A DNA stretch of 64,000 nt from JANYJZ01 sp964523395 (GTDB lineage Bacteria; Bacteroidota; Ignavibacteria; UBA10030; SZUA-254). How positions within the stretch are numbered: position 1 is the stretch's first letter; every line of letters begins with the position of its first letter. Where the stretch lies: contig CAZFXS010000005.1 of NCBI GenBank assembly GCA_964523395.1, positions 189,824 through 253,823 of the forward strand, written 5' to 3'. Of this stretch, positions 50,189-59,421 are shown one piece after another. The notes under the pieces are model-generated. The model made no database searches. It worked only from the letters and a program-made list of their open reading frames with translations, and was not told the DNA's origin. A program made the position numbers and the translations under genes.

Positions 50189-51010
50189 TTAAAAAGTATT
50201 TTTTTCGATAAGAGATGAAGAATCGTACCGGGCCTCCGCCATACGAATCTTGAATAATAAATTTTCCTGGTGGATACCGCCGCGGAGCATTTCCACATCC
50301 GGCACATCGTGCTGTTCTTCCAGATTGGCAAGCTCGACAAGGATTTTATTCAGATCATCAATGAGCCGCGCCGATCTTCTGTCGATATTTTGCGTTTGCA
50401 GAAACCGCGCCTCTTTGACAAGCGAACGCGAAGTTTGTTGTTCGAAGCTCAGATCAATCGGATGGCCGGCCTCTGTTTTCATATTGGAAAGTCCCACCAG
50501 CAATATTTTGGACTTTCTGAAATAATTCCCCAACCGTGCATTTGTATTCACAACAGGCGTCGCCTTTTCGATCGCAGGAGTCTCTTCATGTGTCAGCCGG
50601 GCAAACTCTTCCTGCCGCGGCGCCGGAGTCATTACCTTCCACAACACTACTACACAAACTATGACAGCACATGCGGTACCGGCGGCAATGACCGTTCCTC
50701 TGTTAAAGATAACATATGACTGAATCCTGTCCCACAATGAGCCAACGGATAATTTTTTGCTGTTGGACATCCGCCGGATTTTTTCATCCACATTAACAGA
50801 AAATCTCTGCCAGTATTCCTCAGACCGGAACGCGCTTGGCAATGTCGCAGGTTTACCTATCAGCTGTATCGATGCTTTAATTTCTTTGAGATCATCGGAG
50901 CACCGGCTGCACGCGGATAAATGCGTTTCAACTTCGGCACAATCAGAAGAACCAAGGTCTCCGAGACAATACTCATAAAGTTTATTATTTATCTCAGAAT
51001 GTACACTCAT
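50189..51010 (-). CDS. Anti-sigma factor with zinc finger (second operon)
   Basis: A 273-residue single-span membrane protein. The zinc anti-sigma motif HLSACSRC is at about residues 29-36, the transmembrane helix at about 110-130 (TVIAAGTACAVIVCVVVLW), and an external C-terminal part of about 135 residues is predicted helical (LVKEARFLQTQNIDRRSARL, then KILVELANLEEQHDVPD). It should sequester the ECF sigma encoded 4 bases upstream. The external domain is not related by eye to that of the first operon. Confidence 0.85.
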   Translation of the reverse strand: MSVHSEINNKLYEYCLGDLGSSDCAEVETHLSACSRCSDDLKEIKASIQLIGKPATLPSAFRSEEYWQRFSVNVDEKIRRMSNSKKLSVGSLWDRIQSYVIFNRGTVIAAGTACAVIVCVVVLWKVMTPAPRQEEFARLTHEETPAIEKATPVVNTNARLGNYFRKSKILLVGLSNMKTEAGHPIDLSFEQQTSRSLVKEARFLQTQNIDRRSARLIDDLNKILVELANLEEQHDVPDVEMLRGGIHQENLLFKIRMAEARYDSSSLIEKNTF

Positions 51011-51014
51011 AGCT

Positions 51015-51557
51015 TTACTCGTGTATATAGTCCAACAAAGTTTTCATTTTCTTGAGTCCGCGGTGAAGGTGTGTTTTCACCGTTCCTTCCGAACATTGCA
51101 GTATTGTGCTTACCTGGCGTGTTGAGAGCCCGTTAATATGCCGCAGGATCACTGTGGCGCGCTGCAATGTCGGTAATTCGTGCAGAGCGCGTTCAATATG
51201 CTCGTGCATTTCCGCCCCGTGCGAAACCTCATGCGCGGCAGAGCCGAGGACAGCGTCATTTATTTCAACTTCCCTCTTTACCCTTGATTTCCTTTGACGG
51301 ATTTTATTGAGAGACAAATTCATCACAATGCGATATAACCATGTACTGAACTCAGCATCTCCGCGAAATGAAGCGACCGACCGGTAAATTCTCACAAATG
51401 CTTCCTGGGCAACATCTTCCGCATCATCATGATTGTTGACAAAACCGAAGGCAATATTATACGCCTGTTTCATATACTGTTCAACGAGCAGACGGAATGC
51501 GCCGCTGCGCCCTTCTTTGACTTGAAGTATCAATTGCTGCTCATCAGGCGCAGCCAT
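51015..51557 (-). CDS. ECF sigma factor (second operon)
   Basis: A 180-residue ECF sigma-70. Region 2 has FRLLVEQYMKQAYNIAFGFV and DAEDVAQEAFVRIYRSV, then EFSTWLYRIVMNLSLNKIRQ. Region 4 has LPTLQRATVILRHINGLSTRQVSTILQCSEGTVKTHLHRGLKKMK. It heads the operon with the anti-sigma and TPR/HEAT genes. The upstream motif CAAC, 18 bases, GTCTAAT matches the first ECF operon. Confidence 0.92.
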   Translation of the reverse strand: MAAPDEQQLILQVKEGRSGAFRLLVEQYMKQAYNIAFGFVNNHDDAEDVAQEAFVRIYRSVASFRGDAEFSTWLYRIVMNLSLNKIRQRKSRVKREVEINDAVLGSAAHEVSHGAEMHEHIERALHELPTLQRATVILRHINGLSTRQVSTILQCSEGTVKTHLHRGLKKMKTLLDYIHE

Positions 51558-51586
51558 TCAGGGTACCCTTTTGTACAATTTTAATG

Positions 51587-51615
51587 ATTAGACAGCAGGA
51601 GAAGCTCATCGGTTG
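51587..51615 (-). promoter_or_regulatory. Predicted ECF-type promoter, second operon
   Basis: Minus strand CAAC (51615-51612), an 18-base spacer and GTCTAAT (51593-51587), 30 bases before the ATG. Same blocks and nearly the same distance as at 48777..48804. Confidence 0.55.
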
Positions 51616-51654
51616 ACATACCGAATGAATTTTAGAAGAAATAAAAAAAGAGGG

Positions 51655-54186
51655 TTACAAACTCCACCAATAGGAGAATTTCGCTAAAATAACGTTATCC
51701 ATGGGAAGTTTAAAGGCATCGGATATATTATCCGAAAAATTTCTGTGATATATACTGTTATATCCGTACCTCGCTTGTGTCCATACCAGATAGACAGTAC
51801 TTCCCGGAAGATATTCCCAACGGAAGACGAGGTTCGCGTTCAGTATTTTTTCGTTAAAATCAGGGTTTGCCGCCGCCTTATCATGAGCATACTGCACAAG
51901 TTCACCCGACGGCCCGAGTTCTTTAAAATTCTCATACTGCCCCTTGACAAGAAACACCTGTGTGAAGAACTGCAGGCTTACCGCCCTCGTGAATGTAATT
52001 GTCCCACGAAGCGAAAAATCATACTGATCAATATCACGATCTCCGAATAAGTTATAACCATTTGCTGTGTAAAAAAAGAGCGGCCACGATTCTTCACTTC
52101 TGGTTGACGCAAGCGTCAATGACGGAACAAGCTCAATCCAACTGTTGGGACGCACAATACATTCCAATGAAGAATAAAATGTTATCATCCCCTGCGTATT
52201 GTTCATCAGCCCGGTATGAACTGTGCCGGTCAGTGTCTGGCGCGGATCGGTTTGCAATGTAGCTGTAAAATTATTTCCCTCCGGGCGACGATACAAACCG
52301 ATCATCCCACGGTTTTCATCGTCGTATGCAGGAAGATTTCTTGTGTAATTGAGAACGAGCGTCCAGAAATTCCTGAATTCCCATGAAGGCTCGAACTCCA
52401 GTTGTTTGACTGTAGCGGCGCCATTCCAATTCCATCTGTATGTTGACTGCAAGGTCAAAGCATACCGCCTGACCGGTTCGTCCGCACGGTCTTCTTTGTA
52501 TGAGAGTTGGGTGTATCCACCATGTTCATTCGGCTGATTGTAAAATCCCAGGTCATTGATATAAAAGTTATTGGATGAAAAATCGTAAAAGGTGAATCCC
52601 AGCCAATGTTCATCCTCGAGCCTTCCGAGGCCAAATCGTCCGGTTGATCCTGAAAATTTTGCGCCTGACTGACTTCTAAAATCTGAGCCGGCCAGATATC
52701 CGTCAAAACCAAACGTGCCATCGGCAAATCTTGTATTCCAATCAACACCGCCGGCAAGGACCGGCGTGTAAAAATCTTTAAATGTCCCGGTCGCCATCAC
52801 GCCAACAACGGCATTTTCGGATACATCCTGCTGCAGGCGCACAATATTATAACTGGCCCGCGGTTCAAACAGGACAGGTGGTTTCCGGTTTCCAAAAAGA
52901 TCCTCTTCAATTCCTTCTTCTTTCTGAGTCAGTGCAGTCAGTACCCCAACCGATAAACCATCACTTGTTTTTCCGGTTAACTTTCCCGCACCGAGTATGG
53001 TGGTGGTCTGAGGTTTTTCGGCGTAATAGTAGCCCCACGTTACGGGAGGAGCTTCAGGGCTTTTTCCGATACGCCGGGAATAAAAGAGCCGCAGCTGACG
53101 ATTGTCAAAAATATTCCCGAACGAAAAAATCTGAGAGCCCTCCAGGAAAAAAGGCCTCTTCTCCGGATAAAATGTTTCAAATACGGTGAGGTTAAGGATA
53201 GCCTGATCCACTTCCACCTGTCCAAAGTCAGGATTGACTGCCATATCGAACGTGAAATTTCTTGTAATCCCATACTTGATATCCACACCGGCTGTGGCAC
53301 TATACTCGCCCTTCGTAGGAAATGGAGGAGATTGAGAAAGATACTTCGCTCGGGAAACCTGATACGGCATGATTTCGAGATGGCGCGACGGAAGAATATT
53401 CGTCATACCGGAAAGATTTCCCATATTCGATACAGAGGAAATCGTCCCGGGCGGCGCCTGGTTTCGCGGAACCATCACCCACTCATCAGTTTCTTTTTTG
53501 CGCGCGATGTATCTGCGGAAGTTAATCCCCCACACATACTCTCCCGATTCCTCGGTAAAACGGAGCGCGCTGTACGGAATGGTAAACTCGGCCGTCCATC
53601 CGTTATCCACCACTCTCGCGTCGAATCTCCAGACGGCATCCCATTGTAAATCATACACTAAGCCGTCCTGAGATAAAATGCCGTCTGATTGTACGCCTGA
53701 AACCGAACCACTGAAAAGAAACGCTGTGCTATGATCGTGATATGAGTCGATAATTACTGAGACCCGGTCGGCTTGCGTCGATCTGTCGCGGCGTGTTAAC
53801 TGGTGAACGATATCTCCCGGAGATGAATCGTAACAATGTACTCCAACATACAGCGCGTCATCATCATAGAGAATACGGACGGATGTTTGTTCTGTCGGCT
53901 GCGCGCCTTCTTCCGGGTCAAACTGGAGAAAGCCGGTTACCGGGACGGCATTATTCCACACTTCGTCATTAAGAAATCCGTCATTATGCGGCGCAACCGG
54001 AGCGCGCGCGGCAACAATGTTCTTCGGGGATATACCTCCGTAGAGAACATTGCAAAGTACCGCAGTAAAAAAAATGTAAAAAAAGATTCGGATAATATTG
54101 TTCCCGGAAAGAATTGATTTCAACTTACGATTTGAAAAAGAAAAATGCAAAACAGAGTACCCGTCACCCAAATGTTTGCATTTCAT
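51655..54186 (-). CDS. DUF5916 outer-membrane protein with CBM9-like domain
   Basis: About 843 residues. Past the export signal (FFYIFFTAVLCNVLYGG) comes a CBM9-like carbohydrate-binding domain (about 55-260: GFLNDEVWNNAVPVTGFLQF, ALYVGVHCYDSSP, WTAEFTIPYSALRF), then a long DUF5916 region with alternating aromatic strands that predict an outer-membrane beta barrel ending in FSYWWSL. Common in Bacteroidota; ligand unknown. The start is uncertain: ATG 54186 gives a long N-region, TTG 54123 a more compact signal. It is divergent from the ubiE/menG gene with almost no gap. Confidence 0.8.
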   Translation of the reverse strand: MKCKHLGDGYSVLHFSFSNRKLKSILSGNNIIRIFFYIFFTAVLCNVLYGGISPKNIVAARAPVAPHNDGFLNDEVWNNAVPVTGFLQFDPEEGAQPTEQTSVRILYDDDALYVGVHCYDSSPGDIVHQLTRRDRSTQADRVSVIIDSYHDHSTAFLFSGSVSGVQSDGILSQDGLVYDLQWDAVWRFDARVVDNGWTAEFTIPYSALRFTEESGEYVWGINFRRYIARKKETDEWVMVPRNQAPPGTISSVSNMGNLSGMTNILPSRHLEIMPYQVSRAKYLSQSPPFPTKGEYSATAGVDIKYGITRNFTFDMAVNPDFGQVEVDQAILNLTVFETFYPEKRPFFLEGSQIFSFGNIFDNRQLRLFYSRRIGKSPEAPPVTWGYYYAEKPQTTTILGAGKLTGKTSDGLSVGVLTALTQKEEGIEEDLFGNRKPPVLFEPRASYNIVRLQQDVSENAVVGVMATGTFKDFYTPVLAGGVDWNTRFADGTFGFDGYLAGSDFRSQSGAKFSGSTGRFGLGRLEDEHWLGFTFYDFSSNNFYINDLGFYNQPNEHGGYTQLSYKEDRADEPVRRYALTLQSTYRWNWNGAATVKQLEFEPSWEFRNFWTLVLNYTRNLPAYDDENRGMIGLYRRPEGNNFTATLQTDPRQTLTGTVHTGLMNNTQGMITFYSSLECIVRPNSWIELVPSLTLASTRSEESWPLFFYTANGYNLFGDRDIDQYDFSLRGTITFTRAVSLQFFTQVFLVKGQYENFKELGPSGELVQYAHDKAAANPDFNEKILNANLVFRWEYLPGSTVYLVWTQARYGYNSIYHRNFSDNISDAFKLPMDNVILAKFSYWWSL

Positions 54187-54211
54187 TTCAATTATGAGGA
54201 AATTAGACGCC

Positions 54212-54934
54212 ATGAAGAGTGCCGATACTATCAATGCCGCCATAGAACGACCGGCAGACATCAAGGCGATGTTCAACGCCATTGCCCCCACCTACGATAC
54301 TCTTAACCATGTTCTGAGTTTCGGACTTGACATGCGGTGGAGAAAACGGGCAATACGGTTACTTACAGAAAAAAAAGGTGGCACAATTCTCGATATCGCC
54401 GCCGGCAGCGGAGATTTTTCACTTGATGCAATGGCGCTCAATCCGGAACGGATTATCGCAACGGATTTTGCCACAGAAATGCTGCATGTTTTCCGGAGCA
54501 AACTGGACAACCAGCCTCATCCGTTGCCCATCGATCTGCTTGCCTGTGATGCCACGAATCTTCCCTTCCGGGATGAATCGTTTGATGTCACCATGGTAGC
54601 ATTCGGCATCAGGAACTTTGCCGACAGATTCAGGTCATTGCAGGAGATGAGGCGTGTTTTGAAACCGGGAGGCATTGCGGTCATCCTTGAATTATCCGAA
54701 CCGCGCACACCGGTTATTTCACAATGTTACACAATATATTCAGTGGCAATTTTACCTTTTCTTGGCAGGATTATTTCACGACACGCATCCGCATACAAAT
54801 ACCTTCCAACGTCTATCGCAAATTTTCCCATACCGGAAGAATTTCTTTCTCTGATGCAACGGGCCGGCTTCGCTCGCATGGAATCACATACGCTGACATT
54901 CGGAACGGCGACGATATATCTGGGGCACAAGTAA
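54212..54934 (+). CDS. ubiE: Demethylmenaquinone/ubiquinone C-methyltransferase
   Basis: A ~240-residue UbiE/MenG methyltransferase that adds the ring methyl group in the last step of menaquinone (or ubiquinone) synthesis. SAM motif I is DIAAGSGDFSLDAM, with the later motifs DATNLPFRDESFDVTMVAFGIRNF and EMRRVLKPGGIAVILELSEP typical of the family. ATG 54212 fits the family length and has GAGGA 11 bases upstream; ATG 54194 is an alternative. Given the likely lineage, menaquinone is the more probable product. Confidence 0.9.
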   Translation: MKSADTINAAIERPADIKAMFNAIAPTYDTLNHVLSFGLDMRWRKRAIRLLTEKKGGTILDIAAGSGDFSLDAMALNPERIIATDFATEMLHVFRSKLDNQPHPLPIDLLACDATNLPFRDESFDVTMVAFGIRNFADRFRSLQEMRRVLKPGGIAVILELSEPRTPVISQCYTIYSVAILPFLGRIISRHASAYKYLPTSIANFPIPEEFLSLMQRAGFARMESHTLTFGTATIYLGHK

Positions 54935-54964
54935 GCAAGTCCGACCTACTTCCATAAGAATGTC

Positions 54965-56380
54965 CTACGAAAGTGCGTCGGTCGTAAATAGTGCCACCGC
55001 CTCAACATGATCAGTGTGCGGAAACATGTCCACCGGCTGCACCTTCTCGACTTTATATCCGGCATCCGCAAGCAGGCGAGCATCCCTCGCCTGTGTTGCC
55101 GGGTTACAGCTCACATAGACTATTCGTTTCGGCGACAGTTTAACAATCTGTTCAACCACTTTCGCGTGCATACCGCTGCGCGGAGGATCGGTAACAATAA
55201 CATCCGGTTTCGGATGTTCCGTCAGCCACTGACTTTCCTTTGTCAGCCGGTCTTTCAAATCACCCTGCAGAAAATAGCAATTACTTACTCTGTTGCGTTC
55301 AGCGTTGCGTTCAGCATCACGAACCGAACTTTCGACAGACTCGATCCCAATCACCCGTTCCGCATGCTCAGAAAGATAAATTGCGATTGTCCCGGTACCG
55401 CTGTATAAATCATACAATACTTCGCCGCGCTGAAGAGCGGCATATTCTTTGACAATATTGTACAAATTTTCCGCCTGAAGTGTATTGGTCTGAAAAAACG
55501 AATTTGCCGAAATATGAAATGTATATTGGCCCAGCGTTTCTTTTATATACCCCGGGCCATGATACACTTTTTCCTGTTCACCGACAGCCACCATCGATCT
55601 CCGGGCGGTGATATTATTTATCACCGTGGTAATCCCGGGAAATTGCCGCAGAAGAAGTTTGGTGAGGTTTTGCATTGCCTCAGGCCAATCGTTTGTTGTT
55701 ACAAGATTGACCATAATCTCGCCGGTATGTTTCGCTTCGCGGATCACCAGATGGCGGAGGTATCCTTCCTGTGTCTCGGTCGAATAGACCTTCAGGTCCC
55801 ACACACGGCAAATTTCACGGATGGTGTTGAGAATACGATTACTGATTTCAGACTGGAGCCAGCATTCTTCAATATCAACTACTTTATCATATCGCTGAGG
55901 AACATGAAGTCCTAGCGCTACTTCAGGACCGAATTCCTCTTTCCTTTGCATTTCCTCGTTCGTCAGCCACCGCTGACTTGAAAAGGTGAATTCCATCTTA
56001 TTCCTGTAATAAAACGGATTTGAGTTTCCGAGGACGGGAAGAATGTTCGGACTTTCAAAGCCGCCAATGCGTATCCAGGAATCGACGACAAACTGGTGTT
56101 TATGATGAAGCTGCGCTTCATAGGAAAGATTTTGCCACTTACATCCCCCGCATACACCAAAATGTTTACACTTCGGTTCGACCCGGACTGATGACGGCTG
56201 AAGAATTTCCATGGCGCGCGCTTCTGCGTAATTTTTCTTCAGCTTCCAGATGCGCGCCTGCACCGTATCTCCGGGCACTGCGTTCTCAACAAAAAACACC
56301 ATACCGTCCTTTCGCGCAACGGACTTACCGTCACCCGAAAGACGTTCAACAGAAAGCACTATGTCTTCACCTTTTTGCAT
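54965..56380 (-). CDS. rlmD: 23S rRNA (uracil-5-)-methyltransferase RumA/RlmD type
   Basis: A 471-residue class I SAM enzyme that makes m5U in 23S rRNA. An N-terminal TRAM domain (about 1-60) precedes the iron-sulfur cysteines CKHFGVCGGC, with the fourth Cys in DIEECWLQ. The methyltransferase core contains DLYSGTGTIAIYLSEHAERVIGIE and VTDPPRSGMHAKVV, and the nucleophile cysteine VSCNPATQARD. RlmD, RlmCD and TrmA-like members look alike, so the exact uridine is not certain. Confidence 0.9.
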   Translation of the reverse strand: MQKGEDIVLSVERLSGDGKSVARKDGMVFFVENAVPGDTVQARIWKLKKNYAEARAMEILQPSSVRVEPKCKHFGVCGGCKWQNLSYEAQLHHKHQFVVDSWIRIGGFESPNILPVLGNSNPFYYRNKMEFTFSSQRWLTNEEMQRKEEFGPEVALGLHVPQRYDKVVDIEECWLQSEISNRILNTIREICRVWDLKVYSTETQEGYLRHLVIREAKHTGEIMVNLVTTNDWPEAMQNLTKLLLRQFPGITTVINNITARRSMVAVGEQEKVYHGPGYIKETLGQYTFHISANSFFQTNTLQAENLYNIVKEYAALQRGEVLYDLYSGTGTIAIYLSEHAERVIGIESVESSVRDAERNAERNRVSNCYFLQGDLKDRLTKESQWLTEHPKPDVIVTDPPRSGMHAKVVEQIVKLSPKRIVYVSCNPATQARDARLLADAGYKVEKVQPVDMFPHTDHVEAVALFTTDALS

Positions 56381-56551
56381 TGCACCGTCAATATAGTAAT
56401 TATTTTCTCAACTATTAAGCGGCACACACATTTTCAGATAATCATGTCTTAAATGATTAAATATCGCATTTCTCTTCATCAGTCAATTTAGTATATTCAT
56501 CAGCATCATAAATACATTTTCATGATACTACAATGAACATAGTGCAATAGT

Positions 56552-57619
56552 ATGGGAAGCGTTCGGCATTTTCACCGGGAGGATATTCCGCAGGTCATCG
56601 AACTGAATACCAGGCTTTTTCCCGGCAGTTCAACATTAACCAAAGAGCGTCAGGAAGAGATTTTCAACCAGATCTGTTTCCATAATCCATGGTTTGACGA
56701 GGAAATTTCATCACTTGTGTATGAGGATGATAACGGAAAGATTACTGGATTTCTCGGCGTTATTCCGCGACACATGCACTTGAACGGACGAACAATCCGT
56801 ATGGCTGTCAGCCAGCACCTGATGGTAGATAATGTTACATTCGGCAGCCTGCAGTTGCTGAAGGCCCTGTTTTCCGGACCGCAGGATGTTACCATGACCG
56901 ATATGTCGGTTGATGTCGTCAAAAAGCTGTGGGAGCGATTAGGCGGTCTTCCGTCATACCTTCACAGCATATACTGGATCCGGCCGTTGCGTCCCGCAAG
57001 TGCGGCATTTTCTTATTTCCTCGGTCACACACGTAAAGGGAACGGCTCTCCGCTCGATCTCATTGCTACGGGGTTTGATACACTTACGCGGAATTTTTCA
57101 AAAAGTCCGTTCCGGGTTCCGGATCCGGTTACTTCAGATGAACCGATGAATGTCGACCAATTCCTTCAATGCGTTTCTGCCGAATCGAGCCAATTTCTCT
57201 TACGGCCGAATTATACTGCCGAGTCAGCTCAGTGGTTATTTTCAGTCCTTGAACGGGAAGAACGATTTGGCAGGCTTCAGCGGAAAATTGTACGTGATGG
57301 CGACGGAAACTTACTGGGATGGTACATCTACAATCTCCAACCGTACGGGCGGAGTGAAGTATTACAAATCGGCGCCGCCCCTCAAACCATCACCGGCGTT
57401 ATCCGCCACCTGATGTATGATGCATGGAACAACGAGTCAATTGAAATTGCCGGAAGACTCGACCCACGCTTCATGAAAGAATTCTCCGATCATCATTTCC
57501 TCTTCAATCCGGCAAAGAACTGGATGCTTATTCACTCCGGCGACAAGGAAATTTCCAATGCCATCCTTACCGGCAATGCGTTCCTTACACGGCTGGAAGG
57601 GGACCTCTGGTTTTTCTAG
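56552..57619 (+). CDS. GNAT-fold protein of the acyl/amide cluster
   Basis: A 355-residue protein. The first ~170 residues fit a GNAT acyltransferase (VRHFHREDIPQVIELNTRLF, then ITGFLGVIPRHMHLNGRTIRMAVSQHLMV), and the C-terminal half a second GNAT-like unit (LGWYIYNLQPYGRSEVLQIGA, then HLMYDAWNNESIEIAGRLDPRF), so it may be a tandem fold like FemX-type transferases. Acyl donor and acceptor are unknown. It ends tail to tail with the AMP-ligase gene (4-base overlap), whose ACP partner could supply the acyl group; this link is inferred. Confidence 0.65.
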   Translation: MGSVRHFHREDIPQVIELNTRLFPGSSTLTKERQEEIFNQICFHNPWFDEEISSLVYEDDNGKITGFLGVIPRHMHLNGRTIRMAVSQHLMVDNVTFGSLQLLKALFSGPQDVTMTDMSVDVVKKLWERLGGLPSYLHSIYWIRPLRPASAAFSYFLGHTRKGNGSPLDLIATGFDTLTRNFSKSPFRVPDPVTSDEPMNVDQFLQCVSAESSQFLLRPNYTAESAQWLFSVLEREERFGRLQRKIVRDGDGNLLGWYIYNLQPYGRSEVLQIGAAPQTITGVIRHLMYDAWNNESIEIAGRLDPRFMKEFSDHHFLFNPAKNWMLIHSGDKEISNAILTGNAFLTRLEGDLWFF

Positions 57620-59151
57620 GCTCCGGCGTGGGCCAGGCGTTTTATTTTTCCGCCGGCTGATTTGGGGAGGGACTCTACAAATTCTACTGCCTGCGGCAAT
57701 TTGTATTCTTCAAGGTGTTTGCGGCAATGTTCCCTGACAGTTTCAGCATTTAACTCACACCCCTTTTTCAACACAAGCTCAGCCCGTATTGCCTGACCGA
57801 GAAGATTATCAGGCACACCCATCACTCGTACTTCCTGCACTTCTTCCAACCGGTAGATGACATCTTCTACTTCAAGCGGGCTGACTTTCATTCCTTTGCA
57901 TTTGATCACTTCATCAACGCGCGCGACAAAGTAGAAAAACCCATCCTCATCCATTGTGAAGAGATCACCGCTGTATAACGCTTTCGCGCCAACATGTTTA
58001 TTGTACCGCAACACTTTTTCGGTATTCTCCGGATCATTCCAATACCCGTTCATGAGGTTCGGGCCAAACACCACCAGCTCCCCTGTTTCACCGGCTGACA
58101 ACTGTCTCCCCTCTGCATTTTCTATCCAAAGCTGGACATTATGCATCCCCTTTCCTACCGACGTTGGACGGCGCCCGATCTCTTCCGGCGGCAAATATGT
58201 CGTGCGCAAACATTCCGTCAATCCGTGCATAAGAAAAATCTGAGCCGTCGGAAACATGTTTTGTAGTTTGGGAATAAAACTCGGCGGCATGGCCGCCGCC
58301 GCGTTGGTAATGTATCGAAGTGAAGAGAAATCCTCTTTATTAAGCCGGGTAAATTGAGTCAGAATGGAAAACACCGTGGGCACACCGGCAAACCCCGTTA
58401 TCTTTTCCTCTTTGATGCGTTTGATGATTTCGTACGGGAAGCCGAAACCTTTTTCCAATACGAGAGTGCCTCCGCTCTTAAATGTTACCAGCAGCTGCAA
58501 CAATCCGTAACCAATCGACAACGGAAGAAATTGCAGAATAACATCATCGGGTGCATGATGAAGATAGGAAGTAACGGATGTGACAACCGCATCCACATTC
58601 CTGTGTGTGAGAGTTGCCCCCTTCGGTCTCCCGGTTGAGCCGGATGTATAAATTATTGCCGCAAGGTCATTATACCTGACAACTTTTTTGGGAAGCGTGC
58701 ATTCTGCGGCTATAATAGATTCAAACGACTTTCCGGGATAATCCGGTAATTCATTGCCGGCAAAGACCATCCCGGGCGGATTCGCACATTTGCCCAATGC
58801 CTCCCGGACGACCTGAAATTTGTTCGAAGCACAGACGAAGAAGCTCGCCGAGCAATGTTCGACAAGGAAGCCAACGCGCTCCGCCGGTGTCTGCGGATTA
58901 ATCGCGACAATACATCCCCCCGCCTGCCAGACCCCAAACATCGTTACTACCGTTTCAGGGGAATTATCAAGACAGAGGGCAACGCGGTCGCCGGTCCGCA
59001 AGCCTTCGGCGATGAGAAAATTCGCAAATGCATTCGAAGCCGCGGCAAGCTCTCTATACGTTTGCCGCCTGCCACCGCAGATTAATCCGATTTTTTCCGG
59101 GGCTATCTGCGCTGAGGCCTGAAGATATTGCCCGAGGACCACGGTATTCAC
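57616..59151 (-). CDS. AMP-forming acyl-CoA/ACP ligase
   Basis: A 511-residue adenylate-forming enzyme of the ANL superfamily that activates a carboxylic acid with ATP and transfers it to a thiol. The phosphate loop is YTSGSTGRPKGATLTHRN, with downstream YSGDLFTMDEDGFFYFVARVD, the hinge KCKGMKVSPLEVEDVI and the C-terminal catalytic lysine in SAGGKIKRL. Starts with GTG 59151, 2 bases after the ACP stop, so the ACP is its likely acceptor. Side-chain specificity cannot be read; aliphatic or aryl acids are possible. Confidence 0.85.
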   Translation of the reverse strand: MNTVVLGQYLQASAQIAPEKIGLICGGRRQTYRELAAASNAFANFLIAEGLRTGDRVALCLDNSPETVVTMFGVWQAGGCIVAINPQTPAERVGFLVEHCSASFFVCASNKFQVVREALGKCANPPGMVFAGNELPDYPGKSFESIIAAECTLPKKVVRYNDLAAIIYTSGSTGRPKGATLTHRNVDAVVTSVTSYLHHAPDDVILQFLPLSIGYGLLQLLVTFKSGGTLVLEKGFGFPYEIIKRIKEEKITGFAGVPTVFSILTQFTRLNKEDFSSLRYITNAAAAMPPSFIPKLQNMFPTAQIFLMHGLTECLRTTYLPPEEIGRRPTSVGKGMHNVQLWIENAEGRQLSAGETGELVVFGPNLMNGYWNDPENTEKVLRYNKHVGAKALYSGDLFTMDEDGFFYFVARVDEVIKCKGMKVSPLEVEDVIYRLEEVQEVRVMGVPDNLLGQAIRAELVLKKGCELNAETVREHCRKHLEEYKLPQAVEFVESLPKSAGGKIKRLAHAGA

Positions 59152-59153
59152 CG

Positions 59154-59411
59154 CTAATTTTGATTAAGTTTGCGCGCTATGAATGATTTTATTTTCTCCA
59201 CCGAATCGAAATTTTCCGCCACAAGTTCTTCATCCTTAAACTTCAGACTGAACGTTGTCTCCAGAAACGCTATCAGCTCAAGAACTCCGGTCGAATCCAG
59301 CACACCCGAGCCGAGAAGAGATGTATACTCCTCCACTTTTTTGTTCTTATCAAAAAGGAAGTTCTTCGCGATAAACTCGCTGACGGTGGTCCCTATTTTT
59401 TCTTCTGACAT
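59154..59411 (-). CDS. Acyl carrier protein
   Basis: An 85-residue acidic carrier protein with the phosphopantetheine serine at Ser40 in GVLDSTGVLEL (Thr follows instead of the Leu or Met usual in fatty-acid ACPs). This points to a dedicated carrier rather than the primary fatty-acid AcpP. Placed between the asparagine synthetase-like gene (10 bases) and the ligase gene (2 bases). Confidence 0.88.
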   Translation of the reverse strand: MSEEKIGTTVSEFIAKNFLFDKNKKVEEYTSLLGSGVLDSTGVLELIAFLETTFSLKFKDEELVAENFDSVEKIKSFIARKLNQN

Positions 59412-59421
59412 ATATGTTATT

